DNA of 64,000 bases from Notolepis coatsorum (taxonomy: Eukaryota; Chordata; Actinopteri; Aulopiformes; Paralepididae), in assembly GCA_963971535.1 (NCBI GenBank), contig OZ020592.1, positions 120,361,480-120,425,479 of the forward strand, read 5' to 3'. The number at the start of each line of letters is the position of its first letter. The first letter of the stretch is position 1. Both the position numbers and the translations under genes were made by a program. The notes beneath the pieces are model-generated. The model saw only the letters and a program-made list of their open reading frames with translations. It was not told where the DNA came from and did not search any database. Of this stretch, positions 12,959 through 25,126 are shown piece after piece.

Positions 12959-13190
12959 TGAACATGGGTCTCCCAGTCCCTCCACTCTGCAGTAAACAGA
13001 CATCAATGAACAGCATTCTCACATAGTTCCCCTGCCTCTTGTCCAGGTGTGATGCTGCTGTGTGCAGCACATGGGCTATGGCATCCTCCGTGGATCTGTT
13101 AGGGCGGTATGCAAATTGCAGGGGGTCCAGGTTGATGGGGAGGGAGGAACAGATGTAGCCCTTCACTAGCTTCTCAAAGCACTTCATGGT
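12959..13190 (-). pseudogene. Reverse-transcriptase fragment captured between inverted 68-mer units
   Basis: Positions 13008-13190 on the minus strand encode about 60 residues of a LINE reverse transcriptase ([32 protein letters not shown]). They match the corresponding part of the LINE at 34201-35560. The fragment has no start, catalytic core or end. A 68-mer unit in inverted orientation lies on its left (12959-13007) and the direct array begins on its right (about 13213), so it marks the point where repeat orientation flips. Confidence 0.85.
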
Positions 13191-13212
13191 TTGTTGTTGT
13201 TCTGTTGTTGTT

Positions 13213-15448
13213 CTGTTTACTGCAGAGTTGAGGGACTGGGAGACCCATGTTACTGACCAGACACTCTGTATCAGTGATGTCTGTTTACTGCAGAGCGGAG
13301 GGACTGGGAGACCCATGTTACTGACCAGACACTCTGTATCAGTGATGTCTGTTTACTGCAGAGCGGAGGGACTGGGAGACCCATGTTACTGACCAGACAC
13401 TGTATCAGTGATGACTGTTTACTGCAGAGCGGAGGGACTGGGAGACCCATGTTACTGACCAGACACTCTGTATCAGTGATGGCTGTTTACTGCAGAGTGG
13501 AGGGACTGGGAGACCCATGTTACTGACCAGACACTCTGTATCAGTGATGGCTGTTTACTGCAGAGTGGAGGGACTGGGAGACCCATGTTACTGACCAGAC
13601 ACTGGATCAGTGATGTCTGTTTACTGCAGAGTGGAGGGACTGGGAGACCCATGTTACTGACCAGACACTCTGTATCAGTGATGGCTGTTTACTGCAGAGT
13701 GGAGGAACTGGGAGACCCATGTTACTGACCAGACACTCTGTACCAGTGATGGCTGTTTACTGCAGAGTGGAGGGACTGGGAGACCCATGTTACTGACCAG
13801 ACACTCTGTATCAGTGATGGCTGTTTAGTGCAGAGTGGAGGGACTGGGAGACCCATGTTACTGACCAGACACTCTGTATCAGTGATGGCTGTTTAGTGCA
13901 GAGTGGAGGGACTGGGAGACCCATGTTACTGACCAGACACTCTGTATCAGTGATGGCTGTTTACTGCAGAGTGGAGGAACTGGGAGACCCATGTTACTGA
14001 CCAGACACTCTGTATCAGTGATGGCTGTTTACTGCAGAGTGGAGGGACTGGGAGACCCATGTTACTGACCAGACACTGGATCAGTGATGTCTGTTTACTG
14101 CAGAGTGGAGGGACTGGGAGACCCATGTTACTGACCAGACACTCTGTATCAGTGATGGCTGTTTACTGCAGAGTGGAGGAACTGGGAGACCCATGTTACT
14201 GACCAGACACTCTGTACCAGTGATGGCTGTTTACTGCAGAGTGGAGGGACTGGGAGACCCATGTTACTGACCAGACACTCTGTATCAGTGATGGCTGTTT
14301 AGTGCAGAGTGGAGGGACTGGGAGACCCATGTTACTGACCAGACACTCTGTATCAGTGATGGCTGTTTAGTGCAGAGTGGAGGGACTGGGAGACCCATGT
14401 TACTGACCAGACACTCTGTATCAGTGATGGCTGTTTACTGCAGAGTGGAGGAACTGGGAGACCCATGTTACTGACCAGACACTCTGTACCAGTGATGGCT
14501 GTTTACTGCAGAGTGGAGGGACTGGGAGACCCATGTTACTGACCAGACACTCTGTATCAGTGATGTCTGTTTACTGCAGAGTGGAGGGACTGGGAGACCC
14601 ATGTTACTGACCAGACACTCTGTATCAGTGATGTCTGTTTACTGCAGAGCGGAGGGACTGGGAGACTCATGTTACTGACCAGACACTGTATCAGTGATGG
14701 CTGTTTACTGCAGAGTGGAGGGACTGGGAGACCCATGTTACTGACCAGACACTCTGTATCAGTGATGGCTGTTTACTGCAGAGTGGAGGGACTGGGAGAC
14801 CCATGTTACTGACCAGACACTGTATCAGTGATGTCTGTTTACTGCAGAGTGGAGGGACTGGGAGACTCATGGTACTGACCAGACACTGTATCAGTGATGT
14901 CTGTTTACTGCAGAGTGGAGGGACTGGGAGACCCATGTTACTGACCAGACACTCTGTATCAGTGATGGCTGTTTACTGCAGAGTGGAGGGACTGGGAGAC
15001 CCATGTTACTGACCAGACACTCTGTATCAGTGATGGCTGTTTACTGCAGAGTGGAGGGACTGGGAGACCCATGTTACTGATCAGACACTCTATATCAGTG
15101 ATGACTGTTTACTGCAGAGTGGGGGGACTGGGAGACCCATGTTACTGACCAGACACTCTGTACCAGTGATGGCTGTTTACTGCAGAGTGGAGGGACTGGG
15201 AGACCCATGTTACTGACCAGACACTCTGTATCAGTGATGGCTGTTTATTGCAGAGTGGAGGGACTGGGAGACCCATGTTACTGACCAGACACTCTGTATC
15301 AGTGATGGCTGTTTATTGCAGAGTGGAGGGACTGGGAGACCCATGTTACTGACCAGACACTCTGTATCAGTGATGGCTGTTTACTGCAGAGTGGAGGGAC
15401 TGGGAGACCCATGTTACTAATCAGACACTCTATATCATTGATGGCTGA
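13213..15448 (+). repeat. Minisatellite, 68-bp unit, about 33 copies
   Basis: Units start CTGCAGAGTGGAGGGACTGG, continue with GAGACCCATGTTACTGACC, and end with ATCAGTGATGGCTGTTTA. Variants lacking TCTG give 64-66-bp units. Blocks of several units recur in order (for example 13560-13930 and 14040-14410), a sign of segmental duplication inside the array. The family recurs inverted at 36838-37925 and 62526-63740 and as fragments at 12126 and 63956. Confidence 0.96.
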
Positions 15449-15607
15449 CTTACAGCACATTTAACTAGGACATTCTGTGTCTGTGTTTGTGTATTCCTGG
15501 GAGCGTAGAGCAGCACATTCCTTCCTGAGAGATTGGGTGATTCATAGATATGGAGATAAACGTAGCTTCAGGGTTCGAGCCTCTAAAAGAAACGTCCATG
15601 ACAGAGA

Positions 15608-15796
15608 CATTTACATTTACATTTTACATTTAGTCATTTAGCTGACGCTTTTATCCAAAGCGACTTACAAGTTCTGTGCGACAAGACAGCAAGAAGGGTA
15701 TAACTCTATCAGCTGAGTAACAATGTTCATCAAAGTGTTGCGTGTTACAGTGTAGGTTAGTTTATTAGGACAAGTGCATGACATTAAGGTTAGCCG

Positions 15797-15841
<45 letters not shown>

Positions 15842-18487
15842 CATTTCAGATAATGGTTGAAGAAGTGAGTCTTTAGTCGACGGCGAAAGATTGGACGGGA
15901 TTCGGCTGTCCTAACTGGGATGGGTAGTTCATTCCACCATTGTGGGGCAAGGACTGAGAATAGGCGGCTTCTCTTTGATGACCCTCCGGGAGCTTGGATA
16001 GGAGTAGATCTGAGGCGGCCAGAAGACGCAGAGCGTAGGGGTCTTGAGGGTGTGTAGTTAGAGACCATTGACCGGAGGTAGGCGGGAGCGGTTCCCTTTG
16101 CCGCACGGTATGCTAGGTCGAGGGCCTTGAAGCGGATACGTGCAGCAATGGGGAGCCAGTGCAGGTCCCTAAGAAGTGGGGTGACATGGGCTGACTTCGG
16201 TAGGTTTGAGATCAGGCGGGCCGCTGCATTTTGAATGAGTTGAAGAGGCTTGGTGGCAGTGGCCGGGAGGCCAGCTAGCAGTGCGTTGCAGTAGTCGAGG
16301 CGGGAGATGACTGTTGATTGGACGAGGAGTTGGGTGGCTTCTTTTGTCAGGAAGGGGCGTATCCTTCTGACGTTGCTCAGGAGGAATCTGCAGGTTCTGG
16401 TTGTCGCTGCGATGTGAGCAGAGAAGTTCAACTGGTCGTCGAGGACAACACCAAGGTTCTTGGCGGTCGGCGACGCGGTCACAGCTGCATTCTCGACTGT
16501 GATGGAGAGGTCGGTCAGGGGGGAGGATTTGGCCGGCAGGTGGAGCAATTCTGTTTTGCTTAGGTTCAGTTTGAGGTGGTTGGTCGTCATCCAGGCGGAG
16601 ATGTCGGACAGACAGGCCGAGATCCGCTCAGAGACGTGGATATCTGAGGGAGGGAAGGAGAGGAAGAGTTGAGTATCATCGGCATAACAATGATATGAGA
16701 AGCCATGAGATGTGATAATGTTACCCAGTGATTTAGTGTAGAGGGAGAAGAGAAGGGGTCCTAGGACCGAGCCCTGGGGGACACCCGTCCGGAGGGGGCG
16801 GGTGGCCGACAGAGTCCCTCTCCATGACACTTGGTAGGAGCGGTCATTGAGGTATGATGTCAGCCATGTCAGCGCAGATCCAGCCACTCCCATTCCTGCG
16901 AGGGCCGCGAGGAGGATCTGATGGTTGACTGTGTCGAAGGCTGCAGATAGATCTAGGAGAATCAGGACAGAGGAGAGGCCTTTCGCTTTTGCTAAGTGAA
17001 GTGCCTCTGTGACCGCAATGAGGGCCGTTTCTGTGGAGTGGCCAGTCCGGAAGCCAGACTGATTGGGGTCTAGGAGGTCATTCTGTAAGAGATAAGCAGT
17101 AAGTTGGTTGGATACAGCACGTTCAAGTGTTTTAGAAAGGAAGGAGAGAAGAGAGACAGGGCGATAGTTGGCTATGACGGTGGGATTCAGGGTTGGTTTT
17201 TTTATGAGGGGCGTGACTCTGGCTTGTTTTAGGGAGGTGGGGACCACCCCCGAGTTGAGTGAGGAGTTGATGGTTGCAGTTAGGAATGGGAGGATGTCCG
17301 GTGCTATGGTCTGGAGGAGTGGGGAGGGTAGCTGGTCCAGCTGGCATGTAGTCGGACGGTTCGACGTTACCAGTGTCAGGGTCTCGGCTTCTGTAATGGG
17401 AGAGAAAGATGACAGAGTGAAGGATGAGGTTCTCGATTCAGCGTTTGGAATGGGTGGGGGTTGGGAGAAGGAGCTGCGGATGTTCTCCACTTTTTCCTCA
17501 AAGAAGATCGCAAAGTCTTCGGCAGAAAAAGATGAGGGAGGAGGAGGTGGGGGGGGAGTGAGGAGGGAGGACATGGTAGCATGCAGTTTGCGAAGATTCT
17601 TGGCAGAGGCCTCGATCCTATGGTGAAAGAAAGAAGCTTTGGTATTAGTAATGGTTTTGGAGAATGTTAACAAGTGGTTGTGATATGTGTCGATGTCAGC
17701 AGTGAGGCGTGACTTTCTATACTTCCTCTCAGCCGCTCTCAGGACCTGTCTTTGTTCTCTCACTGCATCCGTCAGCCATGGACTGGGTGGGGAACGGCGG
17801 GCAGGTTTCTCAACGAGGGGACAGAGCTTGTCGAAGGAGGTTGCAAGGGCTGAGAGGAGGGTGGAGGTTGCCATCTCTGTGGGGAGAGCAGAGAAGGTGT
17901 CCCTCAAAGGTAGAGCGGATATTATGTCAGAGGAGAGGGTGGAGGGGGATAGGGAGGGCAGGTTGCGTCTGAGTGAGACGGTTTGAGTTGGGGTGAAGAC
18001 TTTTCGGTTAAGCATGAGAGTTAGTGAGAAGGATATGAAGGAATGGTCAGATACATGTAGGGGAGTTACCATGGTGTTAATGATGCTGGAGTTACGGGAA
18101 AATATGAGATCCAAGGAGTTGCCTGCTTTGTGGGTGGGAGGCATGGCAGTGGGAGTCAGGTCAAATTGTTGTAGGAGGGAGACCACTGGGACCGACTGAG
18201 ATGAGTCAGGCAGGTTGAAGTCGCCCAATAGAAGGAGCGGGGTACCATCTTCCGGTAAGGAGCTTAGAAGCATGTCCAGCTCATCTGTGAAGTGATCGAG
18301 GGGACCTGGAGGGCGATAGAGTGTAACAATGGTGAGATTGAAAGGATTAGAGACAGATACTGCATGATATTCGAGGGAGGAGAGTGACAGTTCTGGGAGT
18401 TGCGTTAGACGGGAGATGGCAGAGGAGAGTAGCCAGCAGCAGCGCAGGGGCAGGGCGACCGATCGGGTGGACCGGCAGGGTACTGAC
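15608..18487 (-). mobile_element. L2-clade LINE, 5'-interrupted copy
   Basis: Read on the minus strand: a reverse-transcriptase frame ends at 15841, then an A-rich tract (a 41-base T run at 15799-15839 on the plus strand), then a 3' untranslated region ending AAGTCGCTTTGGATAAAAG and TAAATG-type repeats, the tail typical of fish L2 elements. The 5' side is cut at 18487 by a hAT-like element. Possible traces continue to about 20130, but the reading there is degenerate. Other 3' ends of the family lie at 46041-47070 and 48205-48330. Confidence 0.9.
15841..18487 (-). CDS. L2 LINE endonuclease/reverse-transcriptase ORF2 (5'-incomplete)
   Basis: One uninterrupted frame of about 880 codons. The first ATG (18271-18273) gives 810 residues, but the frame continues upstream with endonuclease sequence (TIVTLYRPPG), so that ATG is internal. 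In order: the C-terminal half of an apurinic-type endonuclease (LLLLGDFNLP; SDHSFISFSL), a linker with a run of prolines, the reverse-transcriptase domain (NYRPVSLLSFLSKTLE, LDLSAAFDTVNH, GVPQGSVLGPLLFSLYT, catalytic YADDT) and a C-terminal region with DYCNALLAGLP and HWLPI. Family knowledge: ORF2 nicks target DNA and reverse-transcribes its own RNA. The absence of stops or frameshifts suggests a young copy. The N-terminal endonuclease is missing, so this copy is probably not autonomous now. Confidence 0.92.
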
Positions 18488-19997
18488 CAGGGGAGGAAAC
18501 TAACTTTTTGGCTTACCAGCCAACTGGCGAGTATATGATTTTTTTTTTACCAGCCTAACAGATTTTTTACCAGCCATAAGTAAATCGCTAATTGTGATAA
18601 TTACCTCTTTGTATGTCTTCGTCTAAATTGAATCATAGTAATAATCACACCGTGTCTCTACTCTTTAAAATATTTATTAGCATAAAACATTAATAAGTGT
18701 CTCTACTCGGGCGCCCCAGTGGCGAACCACATAGCGCGCTCAGCCGCGACACGGCCGACCCGCGTTCGACTCCCGAACCCGTCGTTATTTGCCGAATGTC
18801 TTCCCCCCACTCTGTCTCCCATTCCTCCTCTGTTTCTCCCTACTGGACTGCCCAGTAGCAATAAAGCGATAAAACGCCAAAAAATTTATCTTAAAAAAAA
18901 AATAAGTGTCTCTACTCTTCACAATATTAGCATAAAACATATATTAATCACACCGTCTCTACTCTTCAAAATATTAGGATATCACATATTAACATGAAAG
19001 AGGGAACTATTCTGGACTGGGTTGGGCTGAACTGGGCAGTGAAAGATGCTGGGTTGGGCAGGGAAAGTTGGGCTGGTCTAGGTTGGACTGGGTTGGGCTG
19101 GACTGGGCTGGGCAGTGAAAGAACCAAGCATTTCACTGTAATGTAATAGCTAAATAAAACAACTTGAACTTGACTTGTTACATTTGCACTCTGGTTGGAT
19201 GCCAAACGTATTCTGGTTGTACTGTACTTGTGCTGTATGATGACAACAACACATTGGAATCGAATCTCATGACAACACTAGGGGTTCAGCAGGTGTATTC
19301 TGAATGACAAGTATGACAACATCACCGTTGTGAAGGGCATATGGGCGAGTGGTGATATGGGGGAAACCCGGTAATAATAAAATATCACTCGGCTGCATTT
19401 AAGCAAAGCCGCTCAGTATAGTCGTCCACTATGTTGAACGCGCGTTATGGTAGCTTGTTACATGCTAGGTAGCTAGCCGGCTAATGCTGGTTGACTTGAG
19501 TGAGCCTCACGCCCACTTGTCATTCTCATCAGACTCGAAGGAGATGCGTTGCGTGCTGTTGTTCGCCCCCATGTCAGACCGCACTGATATCCGAAAGCGA
19601 CGACTCTACATGCAATTATTTTCATCCACTGATGTGTTTTTGTCTAAGTTTGTCTACGTTGTCAAGCCGGTGACAGGAGTCTGTAGGTCCGCGCGCAGTG
19701 ATCTGTCCACTTCCCCTAGATGGGCGGCATCTTCTAGAAAACGAGTGTTCATTGGAGGAGCTTAGAGCGCAACGATGATGTTCATTGGTTATGGATTATT
19801 ATGAGGCGCAAATGGGAGGAATCATAAGGGGGGAGTCGGAGTTCGGCTTGTGCCAGTGAGTGAATCAGCAGATTGCAGAATGATTTTTTTGGTTTTGTTT
19901 ACTACTCGCCAGTGTGGCGAGTGCTCTTCATGAATCACTCGCCAAACATAAAGAATACTCTCATTTGGCGAGTAAAATGGCCTAATTTCCTCCCCTG
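18488..19997. mobile_element. hAT-like element (CAGGGGAGG type) inserted in the L2 LINE
   Basis: Begins CAGGGGAGGAAACTAAC and ends with the complement of CAGGGGAGGAAATTAGG. A perfect 8-bp duplication GTACTGAC (18480-18487 and 19998-20005) flanks it. Subterminal words ACCAGCC and ACTCGCC alternate at both ends. The 1510 bases include a SINE at 18709-18900. No transposase frame is seen. A second copy is at 38054-39024 and related termini are at 25421 and 32939. Confidence 0.93.
18709..18900 (+). mobile_element. tRNA-derived SINE, short type
   Basis: Starts GGGCGCCCCAGTGGCG, carries a B-box-like GTTCGACTCC near 18764, and ends with an A-rich tail. A perfect 17-bp target-site duplication, AATAAGTGTCTCTACTC, occurs at 18692-18708 and 18901-18917. 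It lies inside the hAT-like element, making three insertion levels: L2, then hAT, then SINE. Confidence 0.92.
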
Positions 19998-20137
19998 GTA
20001 CTGACCCGTTGTGAAAATATGGCTGGGAGTGTTCTGTCGGGGAGGTGAGAGAGACCCAACAGGTGTCTGATGACACACGCTGTGACCCCTCCTCCTGGAG
20101 GTTCTTAGTAACATACTTTCAAATAAAGGTTGAAATA

Positions 20138-20573
20138 GGGGCGGTCGGGTGGCGTAGCGGAGATTGCGCTCGTCACCAATGCAAGAGGCTGCGGTCTCGA
20201 CTCCCGGAGTCAGCATTGCCCTGCGCCTTGGGCATATCGTCATACTAACTCGTTTGGCTGAGTTAGCGGGAGGGAAGTCGTGGGTGGTAATCTGGCGTTG
20301 TGGACAGCGACACCTACAGGTCAGGTCTGGGCGCCTGCTCAGCGAAAGGCAGGAAGTGGTGAAGGCAGCGTGACCTCCCACACGTTACACTTCACCAATG
20401 AGAGTCCCCGCTGCCAGGTGAGAAGAGAGCCACTGGCTGTCTCCACATGTGTCGGAGGAAGCATGCGGTAGACTTCAGGGTTCCCTTGTATCGACCAGTA
20501 GGAGGAACATGCGCACAACAACCAGGTAGGGGAGGGGGGAATTGGCATAACGACACATAAAAAAAAAACATAA
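20138..20573 (+). mobile_element. tRNA-derived SINE, long type
   Basis: Starts GGGGCGGTCGGGTGGCG. It shares with the copies at 28394, 30882 and 48899 the internal words GTGGACAGCGAC, CCTACAGGTC and TGTCGGAGGAAGC or the equivalent. The A-rich tail ends near 20573. A short duplication TTGAAATA flanks it (20130-20137 and 20574-20581). The B-box region is diverged. Confidence 0.85.
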
Positions 20574-20584
20574 TTGAAATAAAA

Positions 20585-20676
20585 AATACTCCCTGGCAGA
20601 GACTCTTTATAATACCCTCTAACGGTTCTGACACCGGCACCGGCATCCTAACTGTTCTGACACCGGCAGCGGCCTC
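20585..20676. repeat. Isolated 33-mer unit and short GGTTCTGACACCGGC repeats
   Basis: AATACTCCCTGG and AGACTCTTTATAATAC (20587-20615) form a single unit of the 4330-8926 array. Next come repeated words AACGGTTCTGACACCGGC and AACTGTTCTGACACCGGC, which resume at 21228 after the TTAA-flanked element. Confidence 0.8.
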
Positions 20677-20680
20677 TTAA

Positions 20681-21225
20681 CTCTAATTGCCAGACCCGAG
20701 ATATCTCTGGTTAACTCGCCATGTGTTGGACGCCAGACCCGAGATATCTCGGGTTTTGGTAATTTTTTCTTTTATTTGCAATTTTTATTCATTATTCATC
20801 CATTGACATCGGTGTTGCCATATGAAGGGATTTTGAGATCGCCAAAGTGCAATACCGGCCGCATCCTGCCAGATGGCAGTGTCGCCCACCCTTTGAAACC
20901 TTATATCTAACTCTGTGTTACTCTCAAATGTCTCCGGGCGCTATATTTAGACAGAGCCGAGTAAGTCGCTTCATCCGAGCTATTCGAAACGCATCTGGCA
21001 CACTCGATCCATAAATTGTGCCAAATTATGTCCGGGACCAGATGGACACCAATACTGGAAATCGCTATCAGACAATTGGAATATTCTTTTTGGAATACCA
21101 CCGACCACAGGTAAGGACTATCTGACATAAATTTCAGCTTGATCCAACAATGTTTTCATATCCATCTAGCTGATCGGCTTCTGTAGTGTTCAACACGATC
21201 AGGCTAATCCCTGGCACTGAATGAG
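20681..21225. mobile_element. TTAA-flanked MITE, piggyBac-like
   Basis: TTAA occurs immediately outside both ends (20677-20680 and 21226-21229). The ends read CTCTAATTGCCAG and, inverted, CTCATTCAGTGCCAG. TTAA duplication is the hallmark of piggyBac-type (and Kolobok) elements. No transposase frame is seen. The host repeat AACGGTTCTGACA continues on both sides, so the empty site can be inferred. Confidence 0.8.
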
Positions 21226-21229
21226 TTAA

Positions 21230-21441
21230 CGGTTCTGACAGGCCGGCATCTCTCAGTGCAGTAGCAGGGTCTTGGGGTCAGTTGCCGCGGTTGTAACCCT
21301 CCTAACAACGACCGCGGGGACTTCCTGTCCACGGGAGGCGTGGCCACAGGGAGGAAGTGGATTGGCCGGCCGGCCGGCTGGTGGAACGTGACCTATTTTG
21401 CCGAAGACCCCACCGTGCCCCAAATCCAGCACAATACAGCC

Positions 21442-21478
<37 letters not shown>

Positions 21479-21789
21479 ACCCCGACCCCCCCCCCCCCCC
21501 TCCCTCCCTTCACACCACGCTCAGAGTTCATGCACAGAAAGACACAAAGACGGACCGAGCGGAGGGGCCTTTCATCTCTCCGCGCGGCAGAGAAGAAGGC
21601 GTTCATTGTGCTCTCGGCCGCGGTGCTCGGTGAGGCTCCAGTAATCATCCGGCGCGCGGGTTAATTAACCGACGACGGGAACGGGAGCGCGGAGACGAGA
21701 GACGAGCGCAACAGACCGGGACACTTCAGTTCAGTTGGTCTCTCGCTCTTCTCTACGTCGGCCTTGTGGTGGCCCTTCCACCTTTCTCA
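21230..21789. other. GC/CpG-richer segment, possible promoter or 5' region
   Basis: Richer in CpG than its surroundings, with GGCCGGCCGGCCGGC, an (AC)n run at 21447-21474 and a C-run. A possible donor-like CGGTGAGG follows the purine-rich stretch near 21630. No start codon or motif identifies a gene. It could be a CpG island or simply GC-rich repeat. Confidence 0.25.
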
Positions 21790-22357
<568 letters not shown>

Positions 22358-22788
22358 TAGATTAGATTAGATTCACTTTATTGTCACTACACAGTACAAG
22401 ACAGTGCAACGAGATTGTGTACGTCCAACCAGGATGTGACAATCAACAGTCAGTTGCAATATAAGACACATATACATAAAACTGTACAGTAAAGTGCAAT
22501 GGTTAGCACAATGTGCAATTGTGAGAATAAAAAATAATCATTAAAATAACCATTAAAATAAAGTCTACATAAGCTATGGCTATATACACAGGTATACAGT
22601 GTGGGCTAAGTATAGTTTTGATTCAGAAGTCTGACAGCTGAGGGGAAGAAACTATTCGTGGTCCTGACCTGTTGGTTCTGCCTGGGAGGCTGCGGTAGCG
22701 TGCCCCAGAGCGAGTACCCCGCAGGCGGGTGAACAGTCCATGGTTGGGGTGAGAAGTGTCTTTGATGATGTTCCGTGCTCTCTGTGAG
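22358..22788 (-). mobile_element. LINE 3' end, AGATT-tail type
   Basis: On the minus strand it ends with CAATAAAGTGAATC followed by TAATC-type repeats. The 5' side has frame remnants recalling LINE C-termini (words for GEHHQRHF-like and LPRQNQ-like residues). It splits the 46-bp minisatellite: GAGGGTT precedes it and TGAGGGTGTG follows. Confidence 0.65.
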
Positions 22789-22807
22789 GTTGAGGGTGTG
22801 TTGTTAC

Positions 22808-22871
22808 TAAGGCTGTCAAAGTTAACGCGATATTAACGCGTTAACTCCCGATTCTATTAATGCCACTAATT

Positions 22872-22904
<33 letters not shown>

Positions 22905-23248
22905 CTTTGTCCATTTCCCTGGCTCTTTTATACGTTTATCGCATTTATACTTGGTCAAGTTCGACCGACAGAAGCAGGCTGAAAGGGTTCAGATGGGGGG
23001 GAAGACACTCTGGGAAAGGCACGGCTGCAGTCCGGGATTCGAACTCGCTCAGCCCCAGATCCGTGACGAGCACGGTTGTCCACGGCGCTGAAATAGCACT
23101 CGCGGTACGTGGTGAGCTACTGGAGCTCCCCTCCACCACTATTTTTTTTAACTCAAGATTAACTAAAAAAAAAAAAAATCTTTTTTTTTTTACTAGACTT
23201 CACTCAGGTGTATTATTGATGCTCTCATTGATACTATGTTTGTTTCTG

Positions 23249-23308
<60 letters not shown>

Positions 23309-23774
23309 TATAGAGAGAGAGGGGGGTGAGAGAGATGAGGAAGGGGCAAGAGAGAAAGAGAGCTGGGAGAGTGTGTGTGTGAGGGAGAGGGGGGGGGGGG
23401 GTGAGTGATTAATCAGCCCTTGTGTGTGTGAATGTAACAAGTTCCTAACGTTTTCTTTCCCCTATTATTTCATGCACACTTTATTCATTGTTTTAAATTA
23501 TTATTTTCTTTTAAGTTATTTTGTGCATCACTCTGTTTTGAATTTGATGCAAATTTGCAATGCATGAGGGTCATCCTTTTGTGTTAAATGGCTGCATAAA
23601 GCAAGCATTTGTTGACTCGCATGTTGATAAGAGTATTAAAACTTGGAACTTGAAAAAGATCTGTTTAAGGTAAAAAAAAAAAAAAAACTATTAATTTGCG
23701 ATTAATCGCGAGTTAACTATGGACAATCATGCGATTAATCGAGTTAAATATTTTAATCGTTTGACAGCACTTTA
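22808..23774. mobile_element. hAT-like element, TTAACGCG/GATTAATCG type
   Basis: Left end TAAGGCTGTCAAAGTTAACG; right end complement AAGTGCTGTCAAACGATTAA. Subterminal GTTAACGCG and GATTAATCGCG words are repeated. Only TTAC is clearly shared by the flanks, so the duplication is degraded. It lies in the 46-bp minisatellite and carries a SINE (22874-23143) and a (GT)n run (23249-23306). Confidence 0.75.
22874..23143 (-). mobile_element. tRNA-derived SINE, minus strand, inside a hAT-like element
   Basis: Read on the minus strand it has an A-box-like stretch TAGCTCACCACG, a B box GTTCGAATCCCGG (around 23035-23047), and an A tail (T run 22874-22904 on the plus strand). Flanks CCACTAATTT and CCACTATTTT look like a diverged target duplication. 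Confidence 0.78.
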
Positions 23775-24666
23775 CTGAACTGCCCCGCCTGCTTGCTCGA
23801 GGGTTGAGGGTGTGTTGTTACTGAACTGCCCGCCTGCTTGCTCGAGGGTTGAGGGTGTGTTGTTACTGAACTGCCCCGCCTGCTTGCTCGAGGGTTGAGG
23901 GTGTGTTGTTGTTACTGAACTGCCCCGCCTGCTTGCTCGAGGGTTGAGGGTGTGTTGTTACTGAACTGCCCCGCCTGCTTGCTCAAGGGTTGAGGGTGTG
24001 TTGTTGTTACTGAACTGCCCCGCCTGCTTGCTCGAGGGTTGAGGGTGTGTTGTTACTGAACTGCCACGCCTGCTTGCTCGAGGGTTGAGGGTGTGTTGTT
24101 ACTGAACTGTCCAGCCTGCTTGCTCGAGGGTTGAGGGTGTGTTGTTACTGAACTGCCCCGCCTGCTTGCTCGATGGTTGAGGGTGTGTTGTTGTTACTGA
24201 ACTGTCCCGCCCGCTTGCTCGAGGGTTGAGGGTGTGTTGTTACTGAACTGCCCGCCCGCTTGCTCAAGGGTTGAGGGTGTGTTGTTGTTACTGAACTGCC
24301 CCGCCTGCTTGCTCGAGGGTTGAGGGTGTGTTGTTACTGAACTGCCCGCCTGCTTGCTCGATGGTTGAGGGTGTGTTGTTGTTACTGAACTGTCCCGCCC
24401 GCTTGCTCGAGGGTTGAGGGTGTGTTGTTACTGAACTGCCCGCCCGCTTGCTCGAGGGTTGAGGGTGTGTTGTTACTGAACTGCCCGCCTGCTTGCTCGA
24501 GGGTTGAGGGTGTGTTGTTACTGAACTGCCCGCCTGCTTGCTCGAGGGTTGAGGGTGTGTTGTTGTTACTGAACTGTCCCGCCCGCTTGCTCGAGGGTTG
24601 AGGGTGTGTTGTTACTGAACTGCCCCGCCCGCTTGCTCGAGGGTTGAGGGTGTGTTGTTACTGAAC
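23775..24666. repeat. Minisatellite, 45-49-bp unit, about 19 copies
   Basis: Units read CTGAACTGCCCCGCCTGC, TTGCTCGAGGGTTGAGGG, then TGTGTTGTTA with an optional extra TTG. The left part of the array is broken by the LINE end and the hAT-like element. Confidence 0.95.
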
Positions 24667-25126
24667 TTGACCCGCGTTATTTCATGGATGATGGATCCGA
24701 CCGACGGTTTGCGATGCGAGAAAAACGTCACCCCGTTTCGAGGGGGATTCTCCCGAGAGACGAAGGGTGAGGGCGGAAAATATCGAGCGAATGGGATCCA
24801 GCGGCTGGGGCTTGGCCATTACTCGGAAATCACGATCTCGATTCATAGACATAAGACCTATGCAATCTAATTTCTAAATTATGATTTTTTTTTTTTTTTT
24901 TTTTACTTTTTACTTTACTTTTTTAAATTATGACGATGAGACTTTTAAGTTTAAGTCAAGCACTTTCATATATGTTATGTTTAAGTTTAAGTCAAGCACT
25001 TTCATATATGTTATGTTGTCTGAAAGAGTGCAATACATGATTTTATTGAAAAAATAAGAATCATGTGAGAGAATTGTGATCTCAATTCTTAGAGAGAAAA
25101 ATCGTGATTCACATTTGAGCAAGAAT
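24667..25126. other. Spacer with a 37-bp tandem duplication, no gene
   Basis: A T run lies near 24886-24903. GTTTAAGTCAAGCACTTTCA is repeated around 24948 and 24983. No coding evidence. Confidence 0.55.

Noticed and set aside
15841-18273. Host gene for an 810-residue protein
   Set aside because: Endonuclease and reverse-transcriptase motifs and an L2 tail identify a LINE; the ATG is internal.
18709-18800. tRNA gene
   Set aside because: A- and B-box-like words belong to a SINE with A tail and target duplication; no full cloverleaf was seen. The same applies at 28394, 30882 and 48899.
19484-19765. 93-codon plus-strand frame in a GC-richer part of the hAT-like element
   Set aside because: No transposase motif or recognisable domain; inside a non-autonomous element.
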